Part shown: one piece after another, positions 1-8,803 of the stretch | How the letters are laid out: the number at the start of each line of letters is the position of its first letter | Position numbering within the stretch: position 1 is the stretch's first letter | DNA from: CAWEYO01 sp963813315 | Lineage (GTDB): Bacteria; Pseudomonadota; Alphaproteobacteria; Rhizobiales; Rhizobiaceae | Direction of reading: 5' to 3' | Length of the DNA: 64,000 nt | Assembly: GCA_963813315.1 (NCBI GenBank) | Contig: CAWEYO010000004.1 | Location: 124,001-188,000 of the forward strand | Program-made: the position numbers and the translations under genes | Notes under the pieces: generated by a model | Seen by the model: only the letters and a program-made list of their open reading frames with translations | What the model was told of the DNA's origin: nothing | The model's database searches: none

Positions 1-264
1 CAGTTCCTTCAAGAATGCCTCGTTGACGACTGGTTGCACCAGCAGGCCGGCCTTGATGATGGAGAGCGACGCCAGGACGTTGCCGCGCGAAAATCGCTTC
101 TGGATAGCCTGCCGGGCGGGCGCCTCGACCCGCTCGAAACCCGGCGGCAGCCGCAGCCGCGCCTCAAGGCTCTTTCCGTTGACTGATTTCACTTCCCAGG
201 CAATCACTGCGCCGTTCTGGTCAGCGACCGAACGCGCAAAGCCAGTCATGCTTTGCAAAGCCAT
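1..264 (-). CDS. yicC: YicC family protein (3' end cut by window)
   Basis: The first 88 codons are present and the C-terminal part lies outside the window. The N-terminus carries the family hallmark MTGFARS, followed by WEVKSVNGK and an RLPPGFE segment. Known YicC proteins are roughly 290 residues and have been linked to endoribonuclease activity and stress RNA turnover, a role taken from the family and not visible here. The start at 264 gives MALQSMTGFARS; an internal ATG at 249 would begin directly at MTGF. It lies just downstream of mltG on the same strand, the usual rhizobial arrangement. Confidence 0.85.
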   Translation of the reverse strand, partial: MALQSMTGFARSVADQNGAVIAWEVKSVNGKSLEARLRLPPGFERVEAPARQAIQKRFSRGNVLASLSIIKAGLLVQPVVNEAFLKEL

Positions 265-300
265 ATCCTTGTGTTGCCCCGCTCTCGTTCACGACGCCCT

Positions 301-1506
301 TCACTGAGCGGTCGCCGGCTCCCCGCTGTCGCTCGCGCCAGACGTCGCGCCGGCCTTGGCGGCTTCTTCCGCCTCCTTCTTCTGGAAGGCGCGATAACGC
401 GCCACGTTCTCGTTGTGCTCTTCCAGGGTCGCCGCGAAGACATGCCCGCCGGTTCCGTCAGCGACGAAATAGAGATCGTTGGTCTCCGACGGATTGGCAA
501 CTGCTTCGAGCGCGGCGCGACCAGGGTTTGCAATCGGCGTCGGCGGCAGCCCATCGATCAGGTAGGTGTTGTAAGGGGTCGGCGTGTCGATATCCGACTG
601 CAGGATCGGACGGTCGGACGGTTTGCCTTTGCCGCCGAACAGGCCGTAGATGATGGTCGGGTCGGATTGCAATCGCATGCCTTTATTCAGCCGGTTGATG
701 AACACCGATGCTACAAGCGTCCGCTCGTCGTCGCGGCCGGTTTCCTTCTCCACGATCGATGCCAGTGTGACGAACTCGTCTATGCTGGCGAGAGGCAATC
801 CTTCTGCACGCCCCTGCCACACATTCTCCACCAACCTCTTCTGGTCCGCCAGCATCCTGTCAATTACCTGCTGTCGCGGCGTCCCGCGCTGAAAGCGTTG
901 CGTGTCGGCGGCAAGCGAGCCCTCCGGCGGCATCGCCGCCGGCATGTCGCCGCTCAGTGCCTCGTTTTCCGCGACGCGTTGCCATGCCTGCGCTACCGTC
1001 AACCCTTCGGGAACCGTGAGCGAATAAAGGATCGACTTCCCGCCGGTCAGAATATCCATGATATCGTGCATGGAAGCAGCGGGGGCGATCTCGTATTCGC
1101 CAGCCTTAAGCGAGCTATCGTTGCCGTAGGCCTTCACCGCGACCTGGAACACGCGGGCATCGCTGATCAACCCGCGCCTTTCAAGCTGGTCTGCGATGTC
1201 GGCCATCCCGGTGTTGGGTTTCACCAGGAAGGCAGAAGTCTTCGTTGAGGGGCCGGGAGCCTCGAAGGCTCGCTTGCCCACATAGACGGCGACAAGCGCG
1301 GCGAGCGTCAACAGAACGATCCCCGACATCAGGAAATTGAGGAAAATCACGAACTGGTTCCGCGACTGGCCCGAGCGCCTGACCGACCGCGGCGGAGTGG
1401 TTCCTGTCTCGGGGCGCAGCGCTTCGCTCGCCGATTTGGGAACAATCGGCCTTGGCGATGCCGCACGTTGACCGAACTCGCCCTGGTCCGCCGGATTGGT
1501 ATTCAT
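301..1506 (-). CDS. mltG: endolytic murein transglycosylase MltG
   Basis: This YceG/MltG family enzyme cleaves nascent peptidoglycan strands in the inner membrane and releases glycan chains to a set length. The 401 residues start with a polar, proline-rich cytoplasmic stretch of about 50 residues. One membrane helix (about 52-77) follows, then a LysM-like part and the catalytic domain. The signature ASIVEKETG holds the expected catalytic Glu near residue 253, and LQSDPTIIYG and TPYNTY are conserved substrate-groove segments. Its C-terminal tail is Ala/Glu-rich. It sits between fabF and yicC on the same strand and is probably co-transcribed with the fatty-acid genes, although 170 bp and a repeat separate it from fabF. 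Confidence 0.93.
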   Translation of the reverse strand: MNTNPADQGEFGQRAASPRPIVPKSASEALRPETGTTPPRSVRRSGQSRNQFVIFLNFLMSGIVLLTLAALVAVYVGKRAFEAPGPSTKTSAFLVKPNTGMADIADQLERRGLISDARVFQVAVKAYGNDSSLKAGEYEIAPAASMHDIMDILTGGKSILYSLTVPEGLTVAQAWQRVAENEALSGDMPAAMPPEGSLAADTQRFQRGTPRQQVIDRMLADQKRLVENVWQGRAEGLPLASIDEFVTLASIVEKETGRDDERTLVASVFINRLNKGMRLQSDPTIIYGLFGGKGKPSDRPILQSDIDTPTPYNTYLIDGLPPTPIANPGRAALEAVANPSETNDLYFVADGTGGHVFAATLEEHNENVARYRAFQKKEAEEAAKAGATSGASDSGEPATAQ

Positions 1507-1562
1507 TTGCTTGGCACCACTGCTTGATTCTCCCGCGCAGAGACTGGGGTGTACTCACTCGA

Positions 1563-1634
1563 ACGTACGCTGCGTGCCGGTTCTCGAAAACCGCCATTTT
1601 CGATTCGGCCTGAGCTGGATCCCGACACACCCTA
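1563..1634. repeat. dispersed repeat, family D copy 1
   Basis: This intergenic stretch between fabF and mltG reappears in the opposite orientation at 9411-9465. Shared blocks include TCAGGCCGA, AAAATGGCGGTT and CGAGAAC, read on the minus strand here. The second copy abuts a cyclopropane-synthase remnant. No coding capacity is evident. Confidence 0.6.
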
Positions 1635-1678
1635 GTACGGAATATGGCAAAATTCGCGGCAAATGCTCGGGTGCCTGC

Positions 1679-2941
1679 TCAACCGGCGTAGCGCTGGAAA
1701 ACCAGCGAGGCATTGGTGCCGCCGAACCCGAAGGAATTTGAGAGCGCCACATCGATCTGCCTTTGGCGCGGCTTGTGCGGGACAAGATCGATCGCGGTTT
1801 CGACGGCCGGATTGTCGAGATTGATGGTCGGAGGTGCAACATTGTCGCGAATGGCGAGAATGGAGAAGATTGCCTCCGCAGCTCCCGCCGCGCCCAGCAG
1901 ATGCCCGATCGCCGACTTGGTCGACGACATGGAAATCTTCGAAGCCGCATTGCCGACGAGCCGCTCGACCGCCGCCAACTCGATGGTGTCGGCCATGGTC
2001 GACGTGCCGTGGGCGTTGATGTAGTCGATATCGGCCGGTGCCAGCTTTGCCCGCTTCAAGGCCGCGGACATGCAGCGATAGGCGCCATCGCCGTTTTCCG
2101 CCGGGGCAGTGATATGGTAGGCGTCGCCGGTCAGGCCGTAGCCGGTCACCTCGGCATAAATCTTCGCACCGCGCGCTTTGGCGTGCTCGAGTTCCTCGAC
2201 GACGACCACGCCGGCGCCTTCGCCCATGACGAAACCGTCGCGGTCCCGGTCATAAGGCCGCGAAGCCTGTTCGGGTGTGTCGTTGCGATCGGTCGACAGC
2301 GCCTTGCAAGCTGCGAAGCCGGCGAGTGAAAGCCGTGTCACCGGTGATTCCGCCCCACCTGCCAGCATCACGTCGGCATCGCCGAACATGATAAGCCGCG
2401 CTGCGTCTCCGATCGCGTGGGCGCCTGTCGAGCAGGCGGTAACCACCGCGTGATTCGGACCCCTCAGCCCGTGCCGAATGGACACCTGGCCCGACACCAG
2501 ATTGATGATGTTGCCGGGAATGAAGAAGGGGCTGATCCGGCGCGGCCCGCGCTCCTTGAGCGTGATCGCGTTGTCGGCGATGCCCTCAAGTCCGCCGATA
2601 CCGGACCCGATCATCACGCCCGTGGCATTGCGGTCGTCGTCGCTCTGCGGCCTCCAGCCGGAATCTTCGAGCGCCTCGTCCGCGGCAGCGATCCCGTAGA
2701 GGATGAAGTCGCTGATCTTGCGCAGTTCCTTAGGCTCGAGAACGGCTTCAGGATTGAACGTGCCCTCGCTGCCGTCGCCGCGCGGAATGACGTGCGCGAT
2801 CTTGCACGGCAGATCCTCGACCTCGAACGAGGTGATCCGCCGGGCAGCACTCCTGCCCAACAGAAGATTGTTCCAACCGTGTTCGACACCCACCCCAAAA
2901 GGCGAGATCAAACCCATGCCGGTGACGACCACGCGCCTCAT
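1679..2941 (-). CDS. fabF: beta-ketoacyl-ACP synthase II
   Basis: FabF condenses malonyl-ACP with acyl-ACP in the elongation step of type II fatty acid synthesis in the cytoplasm. The 420 residues match the usual KAS II length. The Cys-His-His triad is visible: Cys170 in VVTACSTGAHA, His311 in INAHGTST and His347 in SAIGHLLGAAGA. The ATG at 2941 opens with MRRVVVTGMG, the standard family N-terminus. It lies 37 bp downstream of acpP, consistent with acpP-fabF co-transcription. Confidence 0.97.
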   Translation of the reverse strand: MRRVVVTGMGLISPFGVGVEHGWNNLLLGRSAARRITSFEVEDLPCKIAHVIPRGDGSEGTFNPEAVLEPKELRKISDFILYGIAAADEALEDSGWRPQSDDDRNATGVMIGSGIGGLEGIADNAITLKERGPRRISPFFIPGNIINLVSGQVSIRHGLRGPNHAVVTACSTGAHAIGDAARLIMFGDADVMLAGGAESPVTRLSLAGFAACKALSTDRNDTPEQASRPYDRDRDGFVMGEGAGVVVVEELEHAKARGAKIYAEVTGYGLTGDAYHITAPAENGDGAYRCMSAALKRAKLAPADIDYINAHGTSTMADTIELAAVERLVGNAASKISMSSTKSAIGHLLGAAGAAEAIFSILAIRDNVAPPTINLDNPAVETAIDLVPHKPRQRQIDVALSNSFGFGGTNASLVFQRYAG

Positions 2942-2978
2942 CGTAGGTTCCCGGATGCCGAAAAAAGAGGGAAAAGCG

Positions 2979-3215
2979 TCAGGCGGAAGCCTTGTCGATA
3001 TACTTCACGGCATCACCGACCGTGAGGATGGTTTCGGCCGCGTCGTCCGGTATCTCGACGCCGAATTCCTCTTCGAACGCCATCACGAGTTCGACCGTGT
3101 CCAGGCTGTCTGCGCCGAGGTCATCGATAAAGCTTGCCGCCTCCGTAACCTTGTCGGCTTCCACGCCAAGATGCTCTACAACGATTTTCTTGACGCGTTC
3201 TGCGGTGTCGCTCAT
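2979..3215 (-). CDS. acpP: acyl carrier protein
   Basis: This 78-residue acidic protein carries the growing acyl chain on a phosphopantetheine arm. The attachment site is Ser37 in LGADSLDTVE. The ATG at 3215 was chosen over an upstream in-frame start at 3275 because MSDTAERVKK is the canonical N-terminus and GAGGG lies just upstream. It is flanked by fabG and fabF on the same strand, the classic order. Confidence 0.96.
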   Translation of the reverse strand: MSDTAERVKKIVVEHLGVEADKVTEAASFIDDLGADSLDTVELVMAFEEEFGVEIPDDAAETILTVGDAVKYIDKASA

Positions 3216-3394
3216 GGGGAAACCCTCGTCTTCTGTTAGTATGTCTTCGTTAGCGGCCCGTATGCCGCTTATCAAGCTGAAAGATTTTCCGCAAACACGG
3301 AATTGGCGCAGCGAGGCATTCGGCCCCGAAACTCCGGTATTGGCGCCGCATTACACGAAAAATCCGCGTACGTCCAAGGCGAAAACGCCGCCGC

Positions 3395-4132
3395 TCAGAT
3401 CATCGCCATGCCGCCATTCACATGAATGGTCTGGCCTGTGACATAGCTGGTCTCATTCGAGGCGAGCCAGGCGACCGCCGAGGCAACTTCGTCGCCCGTG
3501 CCCATCCGCCTCATCGGAATAGAGCCCATGATCGTCTCTTTTTGCTTGTCGTTCAGCTTGCCGGTCATTGCTGATTCGATGAACCCCGGCGCCACGCAGT
3601 TGACGGTGACGTTTCGGGAGGCGATTTCCTGCGCGAGCGACTTCGAAAAGCCAACCATGCCCGCCTTCGACGCGCAATAATTCGCCTGTCCGGGATTGCC
3701 CGTCACGCCCACGACGGAGGTGATGTTGATGATGCGGCCGAATCGGCGGCGCATCATGGGATGGGTCAGTTCGCGCGTCAGCCTGAACACCGCCGTGAGA
3801 TTGACCTCGATCACGGAGTCCCAATCCTCGTCCGACATGCGGACGAACAGGCCGTCCCTGGTGATGCCCGCGTTGTTTACGAGGATGTCGACGCCTTCGA
3901 GATCGGCTTCGGCCTTTCGTCCCAGCTCCTTCACCGCCTCGCGTTTCGAAAGATCGGCCGGAAACAGTGCGACCCGGTCGCCGAGTTCCGCAGCGAGTGC
4001 CTCGAGCCTTTCCACTCGTGTGCCATGCAGTCCAACGACGGCGCCCTGGGCATGGAGCACGCGCGCGATCGTTTCACCGATGCCTCCCGAAGCCCCCGTG
4101 ACAAGCGCCTTGCGGCCGGTCAGATCGAACAT
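3395..4132 (-). CDS. fabG: 3-oxoacyl-ACP reductase
   Basis: FabG performs the NADPH-dependent reduction of beta-ketoacyl-ACP. The 245-residue classical SDR has the cofactor loop TGASGGIGE (about 12-20), NNAG (86-89), Ser139 in NITSV, and Tyr152/Lys156 in NYCASK. The ATG at 4132 is supported by GGAGGA about six bases upstream; an alternative upstream TTG overlaps that ribosome binding site and is unlikely. It lies between acpP and fabD. Three tandem repeat hairpins separate it from fabD and may affect read-through in this cluster. Confidence 0.95.
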   Translation of the reverse strand: MFDLTGRKALVTGASGGIGETIARVLHAQGAVVGLHGTRVERLEALAAELGDRVALFPADLSKREAVKELGRKAEADLEGVDILVNNAGITRDGLFVRMSDEDWDSVIEVNLTAVFRLTRELTHPMMRRRFGRIINITSVVGVTGNPGQANYCASKAGMVGFSKSLAQEIASRNVTVNCVAPGFIESAMTGKLNDKQKETIMGSIPMRRMGTGDEVASAVAWLASNETSYVTGQTIHVNGGMAMI

Positions 4133-4180
4133 TTTTTCCTCCAAGCGATTTCCAGGCTGGTCGGGCCTTTAACGCGCGTC

Positions 4181-4381
4181 GCGGCGAAACGGATTCATGC
4201 GACGCGCTTTAGGCTATTGTTTTTGTGCATGTCGTTATCCCAAAACCGCTGCGCACTTTTGGGCGACATGCGTTTCTGTGCATGTCGTTATCCCAAAACC
4301 GCTGCGCACTTTTGGGCGACATGCATTTCTGTGCATGTCGTTATCCCAAAACCGCTGCGCACTTTTGGGCGACATGCATTA
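4181..4381. repeat. family A palindromic repeat with three tandem hairpins
   Basis: This copy starts with the GACGCGCTTTAGGCTATTG arm and continues into three tandem copies of a 45-base hairpin at 4227-4271, 4280-4324 and 4333-4377, a 53-base period. Each unit has perfect arms GCATGTCG and CGACATGC. Related copies lie at 5423-5612, 9796-9901, 24132-24238 and 25868-25972. The far end, CATTA, supplies the stop codon of fabD. Confidence 0.9.
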
Positions 4382-5323
4382 GGCCAAGGCTGCCAAGGCA
4401 GCGCGGATGTCAGCCGGCCCGTTGATCGCTACTGTCCCGATTTCGCGGTTGATGCGTCTCGCCAGCCCGGAGAGAACCTTGCCCGCGCCCACTTCATAGA
4501 GGGTCGAGACCCTGTTGGCGGCGAACCATTCGACCGTCTCGCGCCAGCGGACACGGCCCGTTACCTGCTCGACCAGCCGCGCCGTGATTTCGTCCACATC
4601 GCTCAACGGCTTGACCGCAACATTTGCGACCACCGGCACTTCCGGCGCCCGCTTTGCCACGCGGGCCAGCGCCTCTCGCATAGTGTCGGCGGCCGGCGCC
4701 ATCAGCGCCGAGTGGAACGGTGCGGACACCGGCAGCATGATCGCCCGCTTGGCGCCCTTGTCCGTGCAAATCCGCGCGGCCTGCTCGACGGCCGGTTTGG
4801 CGCCCGAAATCACCAGCTGGCCGCCGCCATTGTCGTTTGCGATCTGGCAGATGGAACCTTCGCTGGTCGCGACCTCGCAAGCAGCTTCGACCTCCACCTG
4901 TTCCAGTCCAATTATGGCTGCCATTGCGCCCTCGCCCACAGGCACTGCCGCCTGCATTGCGTTGCCACGGATGCGCAGCAGCCTTGCCGCGTCCGCTACG
5001 GAGAACGTTCCGGCCGCTGCAAGGGCCGAATATTCGCCAAGCGAGTGTCCCGCGACATAAGACACCTTGTCCTTCAGTGAAAAGCCGCGCGCCTTCAGCG
5101 CTCGCATTGCCGCCAGCGAAACAGCCATCAGCGCCGGTTGCGCGTTCGCGGTCAGTGTCAGCTCCTCCTCCGGACCTTCCCACATGATCGCGGACAGCTT
5201 CTGATCCAGTGCCTCGTCCACCTCGTCAAAAACAGCCCGCGCCTCGGGAAAAGCATCGGCAAGGTCCTTGCCCATGCCTACTGCCTGGCTTCCCTGCCCC
5301 GGAAAGGTGAATGCGACCGACAT
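4379..5323 (-). CDS. fabD: malonyl-CoA:ACP transacylase
   Basis: FabD loads malonyl groups from CoA onto ACP, feeding the FabF and FabG steps encoded just downstream. The 314 residues begin MSVAFTFPGQGSQ, a family signature. The nucleophile is Ser94 in AGHSLGEYSA, and a catalytic His lies in SAPFHSALM. The ATG at 5323 follows GGGAGAAC; the open frame continues upstream through repeat DNA that is not part of the protein. The TAA stop at 4379-4381 lies inside the family A repeat, so the last codons sit at the repeat junction. Confidence 0.95.
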   Translation of the reverse strand: MSVAFTFPGQGSQAVGMGKDLADAFPEARAVFDEVDEALDQKLSAIMWEGPEEELTLTANAQPALMAVSLAAMRALKARGFSLKDKVSYVAGHSLGEYSALAAAGTFSVADAARLLRIRGNAMQAAVPVGEGAMAAIIGLEQVEVEAACEVATSEGSICQIANDNGGGQLVISGAKPAVEQAARICTDKGAKRAIMLPVSAPFHSALMAPAADTMREALARVAKRAPEVPVVANVAVKPLSDVDEITARLVEQVTGRVRWRETVEWFAANRVSTLYEVGAGKVLSGLARRINREIGTVAINGPADIRAALAALA

Positions 5324-5422
5324 TTTTGGCGTTCTCCCGGCATTCTGATCTTCAGCGTTTGCGGCACCGGGGGGAGACGTGTCAAGTGCGCCGGCGTGCA
5401 TTGGTCTGGGGTACGCATGGTT

Positions 5423-5612
5423 GTTCTCCGAAAATCGGTTCCGATTTTCGGGCCGATGCGCTAATGCATGTCGCCCAAAAGTGCGCAGCGGTTTTGGGAC
5501 AACGACACGCACAGAAATGCATGTCACCCAAAAGTGCGCAGGATGACGACATGCACAGAAACAATAGCCTAAAGCGCGTCGCATGAATCCGTTTCGAAGC
5601 AATGCGCTGTAG
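5423..5612. repeat. composite palindromic repeat (B-like hairpin plus family A)
   Basis: A hairpin built from CCGAAAATCGG and CGATTTTCGG is followed by a family A element in the opposite orientation to the 4181 copy. The element has two hairpin cores, the second partly deleted, and ends in the GCGCGTCGCATGAATCC arm. It fills the space between the divergent fabD and ilvD genes, so their promoters must lie in or beside it. Confidence 0.8.
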
Positions 5613-5643
5613 ACTGACCCAAAATTGGCCAACAGGAAACGCC

Positions 5644-7473
5644 ATGCCCGCTTATCGCTCTCGTACCACCACCCACGGTCGCAACATGGCCGGCGCCCGC
5701 GGCCTCTGGCGCGCCACCGGCATGAAGGACTCCGATTTCGGCAAGCCGATCATTGCGGTCGTCAATTCCTTCACCCAGTTCGTGCCGGGCCATGTCCACC
5801 TGAAGGATCTCGGGCAGCTTGTCGCCCGCGAGATCGAGGCTGCAGGCGGCGTCGCCAAGGAATTCAACACGATCGCCGTGGATGACGGCATCGCCATGGG
5901 GCACGACGGCATGCTTTATTCGCTGCCATCACGCGAATTGATCGCGGACAGCGTCGAATACATGGTCAACGCGCACTGCGCCGACGCCATGGTCTGCATT
6001 TCCAACTGCGACAAGATCACCCCCGGCATGCTGATGGCGGCACTTCGGCTCAACATCCCTGCGGTGTTCGTGTCCGGCGGGCCGATGGAAGCGGGCAAGG
6101 TGGTTCTTGCAGGCAAGGAACAGGCGCTCGATCTTGTCGACGCGATGATCGCCGCGGCCGACGACAGCGTGAGCGATGCCGACGTGAATGTCATCGAGCG
6201 TTCAGCCTGCCCGACCTGCGGCTCCTGCTCGGGCATGTTCACCGCCAATTCGATGAACTGCCTTACCGAAGCGCTCGGTCTCTCCCTTCCCGGCAACGGC
6301 TCGACGCTGGCCACGCATGCCGACCGCCGTCGCCTCTTCGTGGAGGCAGGCCACCTGATCGTCGATCTTGCTCAGCGCCACTACGAGCGGGACGACGACA
6401 GCGTGCTGCCGCGCTCGATCGCTTCCAGGGGCGCGTTCGAGAACGCCATGACGCTGGATATCGCCATGGGTGGCTCGACCAACACGGTGCTGCACATTCT
6501 GGCCGCCGCCCACGAAGGCGAGATCGACTTCACGATGGACGACATAGACAGGCTGTCACGGCGTGTCCCGGTGCTTTGCAAGGTCGCTCCGGCCAAGTCC
6601 GACGTGCACATGGAAGACGTGCACCGCGCGGGCGGCATCATGGCGATCCTGGGCGAGCTCGACCGGGCGGGCCTGATAAACCGCGACCTGCCGACGGTGC
6701 ACGCGGCGACGCTCGGCGACGCCCTGGACCGGTGGGACATCGGCCGCACCGACAGTGCCGCCGTTCGCAAATTCTTCATGGCCGCGCCCGGAGGCGTGCC
6801 AACACAGGTTGCGTTCAGTCAGGAACGGCGGTGGGACAATCTCGATCTCGACCGCGAGAAAGGCGTCATACGGAGCGCCGCGCACCCCTTCTCGGAGGAT
6901 GGCGGCCTGGCGGTTCTCAAGGGGAACATCGCGCTCGACGGCTGCATCGTGAAGACAGCTGGCGTCGATGAAAGCATTCTGAAATTCAGAGGGCCTGCCC
7001 GCGTCTTCGAAAGTCAGGATGCGGCCGTGCAGGCGATCCTGACAAACAAGATCAATCCCGGCGACGTTGTCGTCATCCGATATGAGGGCCCGCGCGGCGG
7101 TCCCGGCATGCAGGAAATGCTCTATCCGACGAGCTACCTGAAATCGAAGGGCCTCGGAAAAGCCTGCGCCCTGATTACGGACGGACGGTTCTCCGGCGGC
7201 ACGTCCGGCCTTTCCATCGGCCACGTCTCTCCGGAAGCTGCCGAAGGCGGCCTGATCGGTCTCGTGCGCGAAGGTGACGCGATCGAGATCGACATTCCCA
7301 GCCGAACGATCCATCTCGCAGTGGACGAGGCCACTCTCGCCGCCCGTCGCGCCGATCAGGACGCCAAAGGCTGGAAGCCCGACGAGCAGCGCAAGCGCAA
7401 CGTGACTAAAGCGCTGAGGGCTTACGCCTCCTTTGCTACCAGCGCGGCTAGGGGTGCGGTCAGGGATTTGTAG
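5644..7473 (+). CDS. ilvD: dihydroxy-acid dehydratase
   Basis: IlvD dehydrates dihydroxy acids to 2-keto acids in isoleucine and valine synthesis, using an iron-sulfur cluster. The 609 residues are the standard length. Cluster-binding cysteines are visible in CISNCDKITPG (Cys122) and in CPTCGSCSGMF. TDGRFSGGTSGLSIGH near the C-terminus is the substrate and metal-binding segment. The ATG at 5644 follows AGGAAA, and MPAYRSRTTTHGRNMAGARG-type starts are typical. The gene stands alone, divergent from fabD. Confidence 0.97.
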   Translation: MPAYRSRTTTHGRNMAGARGLWRATGMKDSDFGKPIIAVVNSFTQFVPGHVHLKDLGQLVAREIEAAGGVAKEFNTIAVDDGIAMGHDGMLYSLPSRELIADSVEYMVNAHCADAMVCISNCDKITPGMLMAALRLNIPAVFVSGGPMEAGKVVLAGKEQALDLVDAMIAAADDSVSDADVNVIERSACPTCGSCSGMFTANSMNCLTEALGLSLPGNGSTLATHADRRRLFVEAGHLIVDLAQRHYERDDDSVLPRSIASRGAFENAMTLDIAMGGSTNTVLHILAAAHEGEIDFTMDDIDRLSRRVPVLCKVAPAKSDVHMEDVHRAGGIMAILGELDRAGLINRDLPTVHAATLGDALDRWDIGRTDSAAVRKFFMAAPGGVPTQVAFSQERRWDNLDLDREKGVIRSAAHPFSEDGGLAVLKGNIALDGCIVKTAGVDESILKFRGPARVFESQDAAVQAILTNKINPGDVVVIRYEGPRGGPGMQEMLYPTSYLKSKGLGKACALITDGRFSGGTSGLSIGHVSPEAAEGGLIGLVREGDAIEIDIPSRTIHLAVDEATLAARRADQDAKGWKPDEQRKRNVTKALRAYASFATSAARGAVRDL

Positions 7474-7800
7474 AGATAGGGAACGGTGTTGATCGGCTAA
7501 CCTGCTTGTCCGGTCAGGCATTCAAATGCGGCCTTGCCAATCCCCCTATTCCCCTGTATGAGCCGCCACAATCTGCCGGTCCCAGCTGGGGGCTGAACGG
7601 AGGGCCGGAGGTTTTAGCCGCAAGGATCATTCGATCCTCGACTGGAACCACCGTTGTGAAGGCAAATGTCCTTCCGCCTCCCGTGTCTCCGCTCTCGACC
7701 GTCTCGTGAATGCGCCTTTCTTCGCCGCCCGCGCGGCTTTGACAAGGTCGCAGAGGCTTAGCCGCCGGGAACCGGGAGAGAAACGAAGAAAGGCAAGACA
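7474..7800 (+). promoter_or_regulatory. rpsF leader region, no gene seen
   Basis: This 327-base stretch between ilvD and rpsF shows no convincing coding sequence. It should hold the ribosomal-operon promoter. In many bacteria the rpsF leader folds into an S6:S18-binding element with a CCG in a bulge. A GCCGCCGGGAACCGG stretch at about 7760-7775 is a candidate, but no structure was computed. Confidence 0.3.
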
Positions 7801-8286
7801 ATGGCTCTATACGAACATGTGTTTCTTGCCCGTCAGGACCTCTCGCAGCAGCAGGTCGATGCGCTTGTCGAACAGTACAAGGGTGTCGTCGAAGCGAATG
7901 GCGGGTCGATCGGCCGGGTCGAGAACTGGGGACTGAAGTCCCTCACCTACCGGATCAGGAAGAACCGGAAGGCGTACTACACGCTGATGGACCTGAACGC
8001 TCCGGCAGCAGCGCTTAACGAGATGGAACGCCAAATGGGCCTCTCGGAAGACGTGCTGCGCTTCCTCACCATCAAGGTCGAGAAGCATGAAGACGGCCCG
8101 TCGGCCATGATGCAGAAGCGCGAAGAGCGCTCGGAGCGCGGCGACCGCGGCTTCGGCGACCGCGGCGACCGTCCGTCGCGCGGTTTTGGCGACCGTGACC
8201 GCGGACCGCGCAGCTTTGGCGACCGCGAAGGCGGCGACCGTGGTCCGCGCCGTCCGCGTGAGAATGTTGAAGGGAGTGCGGAATAA
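7801..8286 (+). CDS. rpsF: 30S ribosomal protein S6
   Basis: S6 binds 16S rRNA with S18 in the platform of the small subunit. The 161 residues begin MALYEHVFLARQD. The conserved domain covers about residues 1-95 and includes LTYRIRKNRKAYY. The tail of about 60 residues is a charged repeat of RGDRGFGDR-type units, a common low-complexity extension in Rhizobiales. AAAGGCAAGACA lies upstream of the ATG. The TAA stop overlaps the ATG of rpsR by one base, indicating coupling. Confidence 0.97.
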   Translation: MALYEHVFLARQDLSQQQVDALVEQYKGVVEANGGSIGRVENWGLKSLTYRIRKNRKAYYTLMDLNAPAAALNEMERQMGLSEDVLRFLTIKVEKHEDGPSAMMQKREERSERGDRGFGDRGDRPSRGFGDRDRGPRSFGDREGGDRGPRRPRENVEGSAE

Positions 8287-8534
8287 TGGTCGACATCAAT
8301 CAGATCCCGACCCGGCGTCCATTCCATCGCCGCCGCAAGACCTGCCCGTTCTCGGGTGCCAATGCGCCGAAGATCGACTACAAGGACGTGCGCCTGCTGC
8401 AGCGCTACATTTCCGAGCGCGGCAAGATCGTGCCGTCGCGCATCACAGCCGTCAGCCAGAAGAAGCAGCGTGAACTCGCCAGGGCGATCAAGCGCGCCCG
8501 CTTCCTCGGTCTGCTTCCCTATGTGGTGAAGTGA
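8286..8534 (+). CDS. rpsR: 30S ribosomal protein S18
   Basis: The 82-residue protein contains the family core KTCPFSGANAPKIDYKD and LLQRYISERGKIVP, and ends LLPYVVK. It pairs with S6 on 16S rRNA. It is coupled to rpsF by a one-base overlap and separated from rplI by about 270 bp that contain a perfect hairpin. Confidence 0.97.
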   Translation: MVDINQIPTRRPFHRRRKTCPFSGANAPKIDYKDVRLLQRYISERGKIVPSRITAVSQKKQRELARAIKRARFLGLLPYVVK

Positions 8535-8542
8535 TCATCAAC

Positions 8543-8570
8543 CGGTCCGGACGGTTCTCAGTCCGGACCG
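8543..8570 (+). terminator. perfect hairpin downstream of rpsR
   Basis: Arms CGGTCCGGAC and GTCCGGACCG pair over 10 bp around an 8-base loop, nine bases after the rpsR stop. No T-run follows, so it may be a partial terminator, a processing site or an RNA-stability element rather than a strong intrinsic terminator. Confidence 0.6.
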
Positions 8571-8803
8571 ATCCCCTCCGCGACGGGGCGCGGATCGGGC
8601 AGTGCGAATTCCCGGGCTGGGGTCCTGTGCGGTCGAAAAGTGTGGAACTTTCGGCATCACGATCGGATCCCTAACTGCCGGACAGGCAGGACAGCGACAC
8701 AAGGCCTCGGCCACCTGCTCCCTGACCTGTTCCAACGCGCGATCATGACGATCATGCGAAAAAGATAACCGCCGGCGTGCCGGCATGTCGAAGGAACAAA
8801 GAG

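Noticed and set aside
253..1248. Open frame of 331 codons on the plus strand across mltG
   Set aside because: It is antisense to a well-conserved gene, is rich in Arg and His as expected of a GC-skewed shadow, and matches no family.
4227..4377. CRISPR array
   Set aside because: The three tandem units have a 53-base period, but each is a 45-base self-palindrome separated by only 8 near-identical bases, so there are no spacers.
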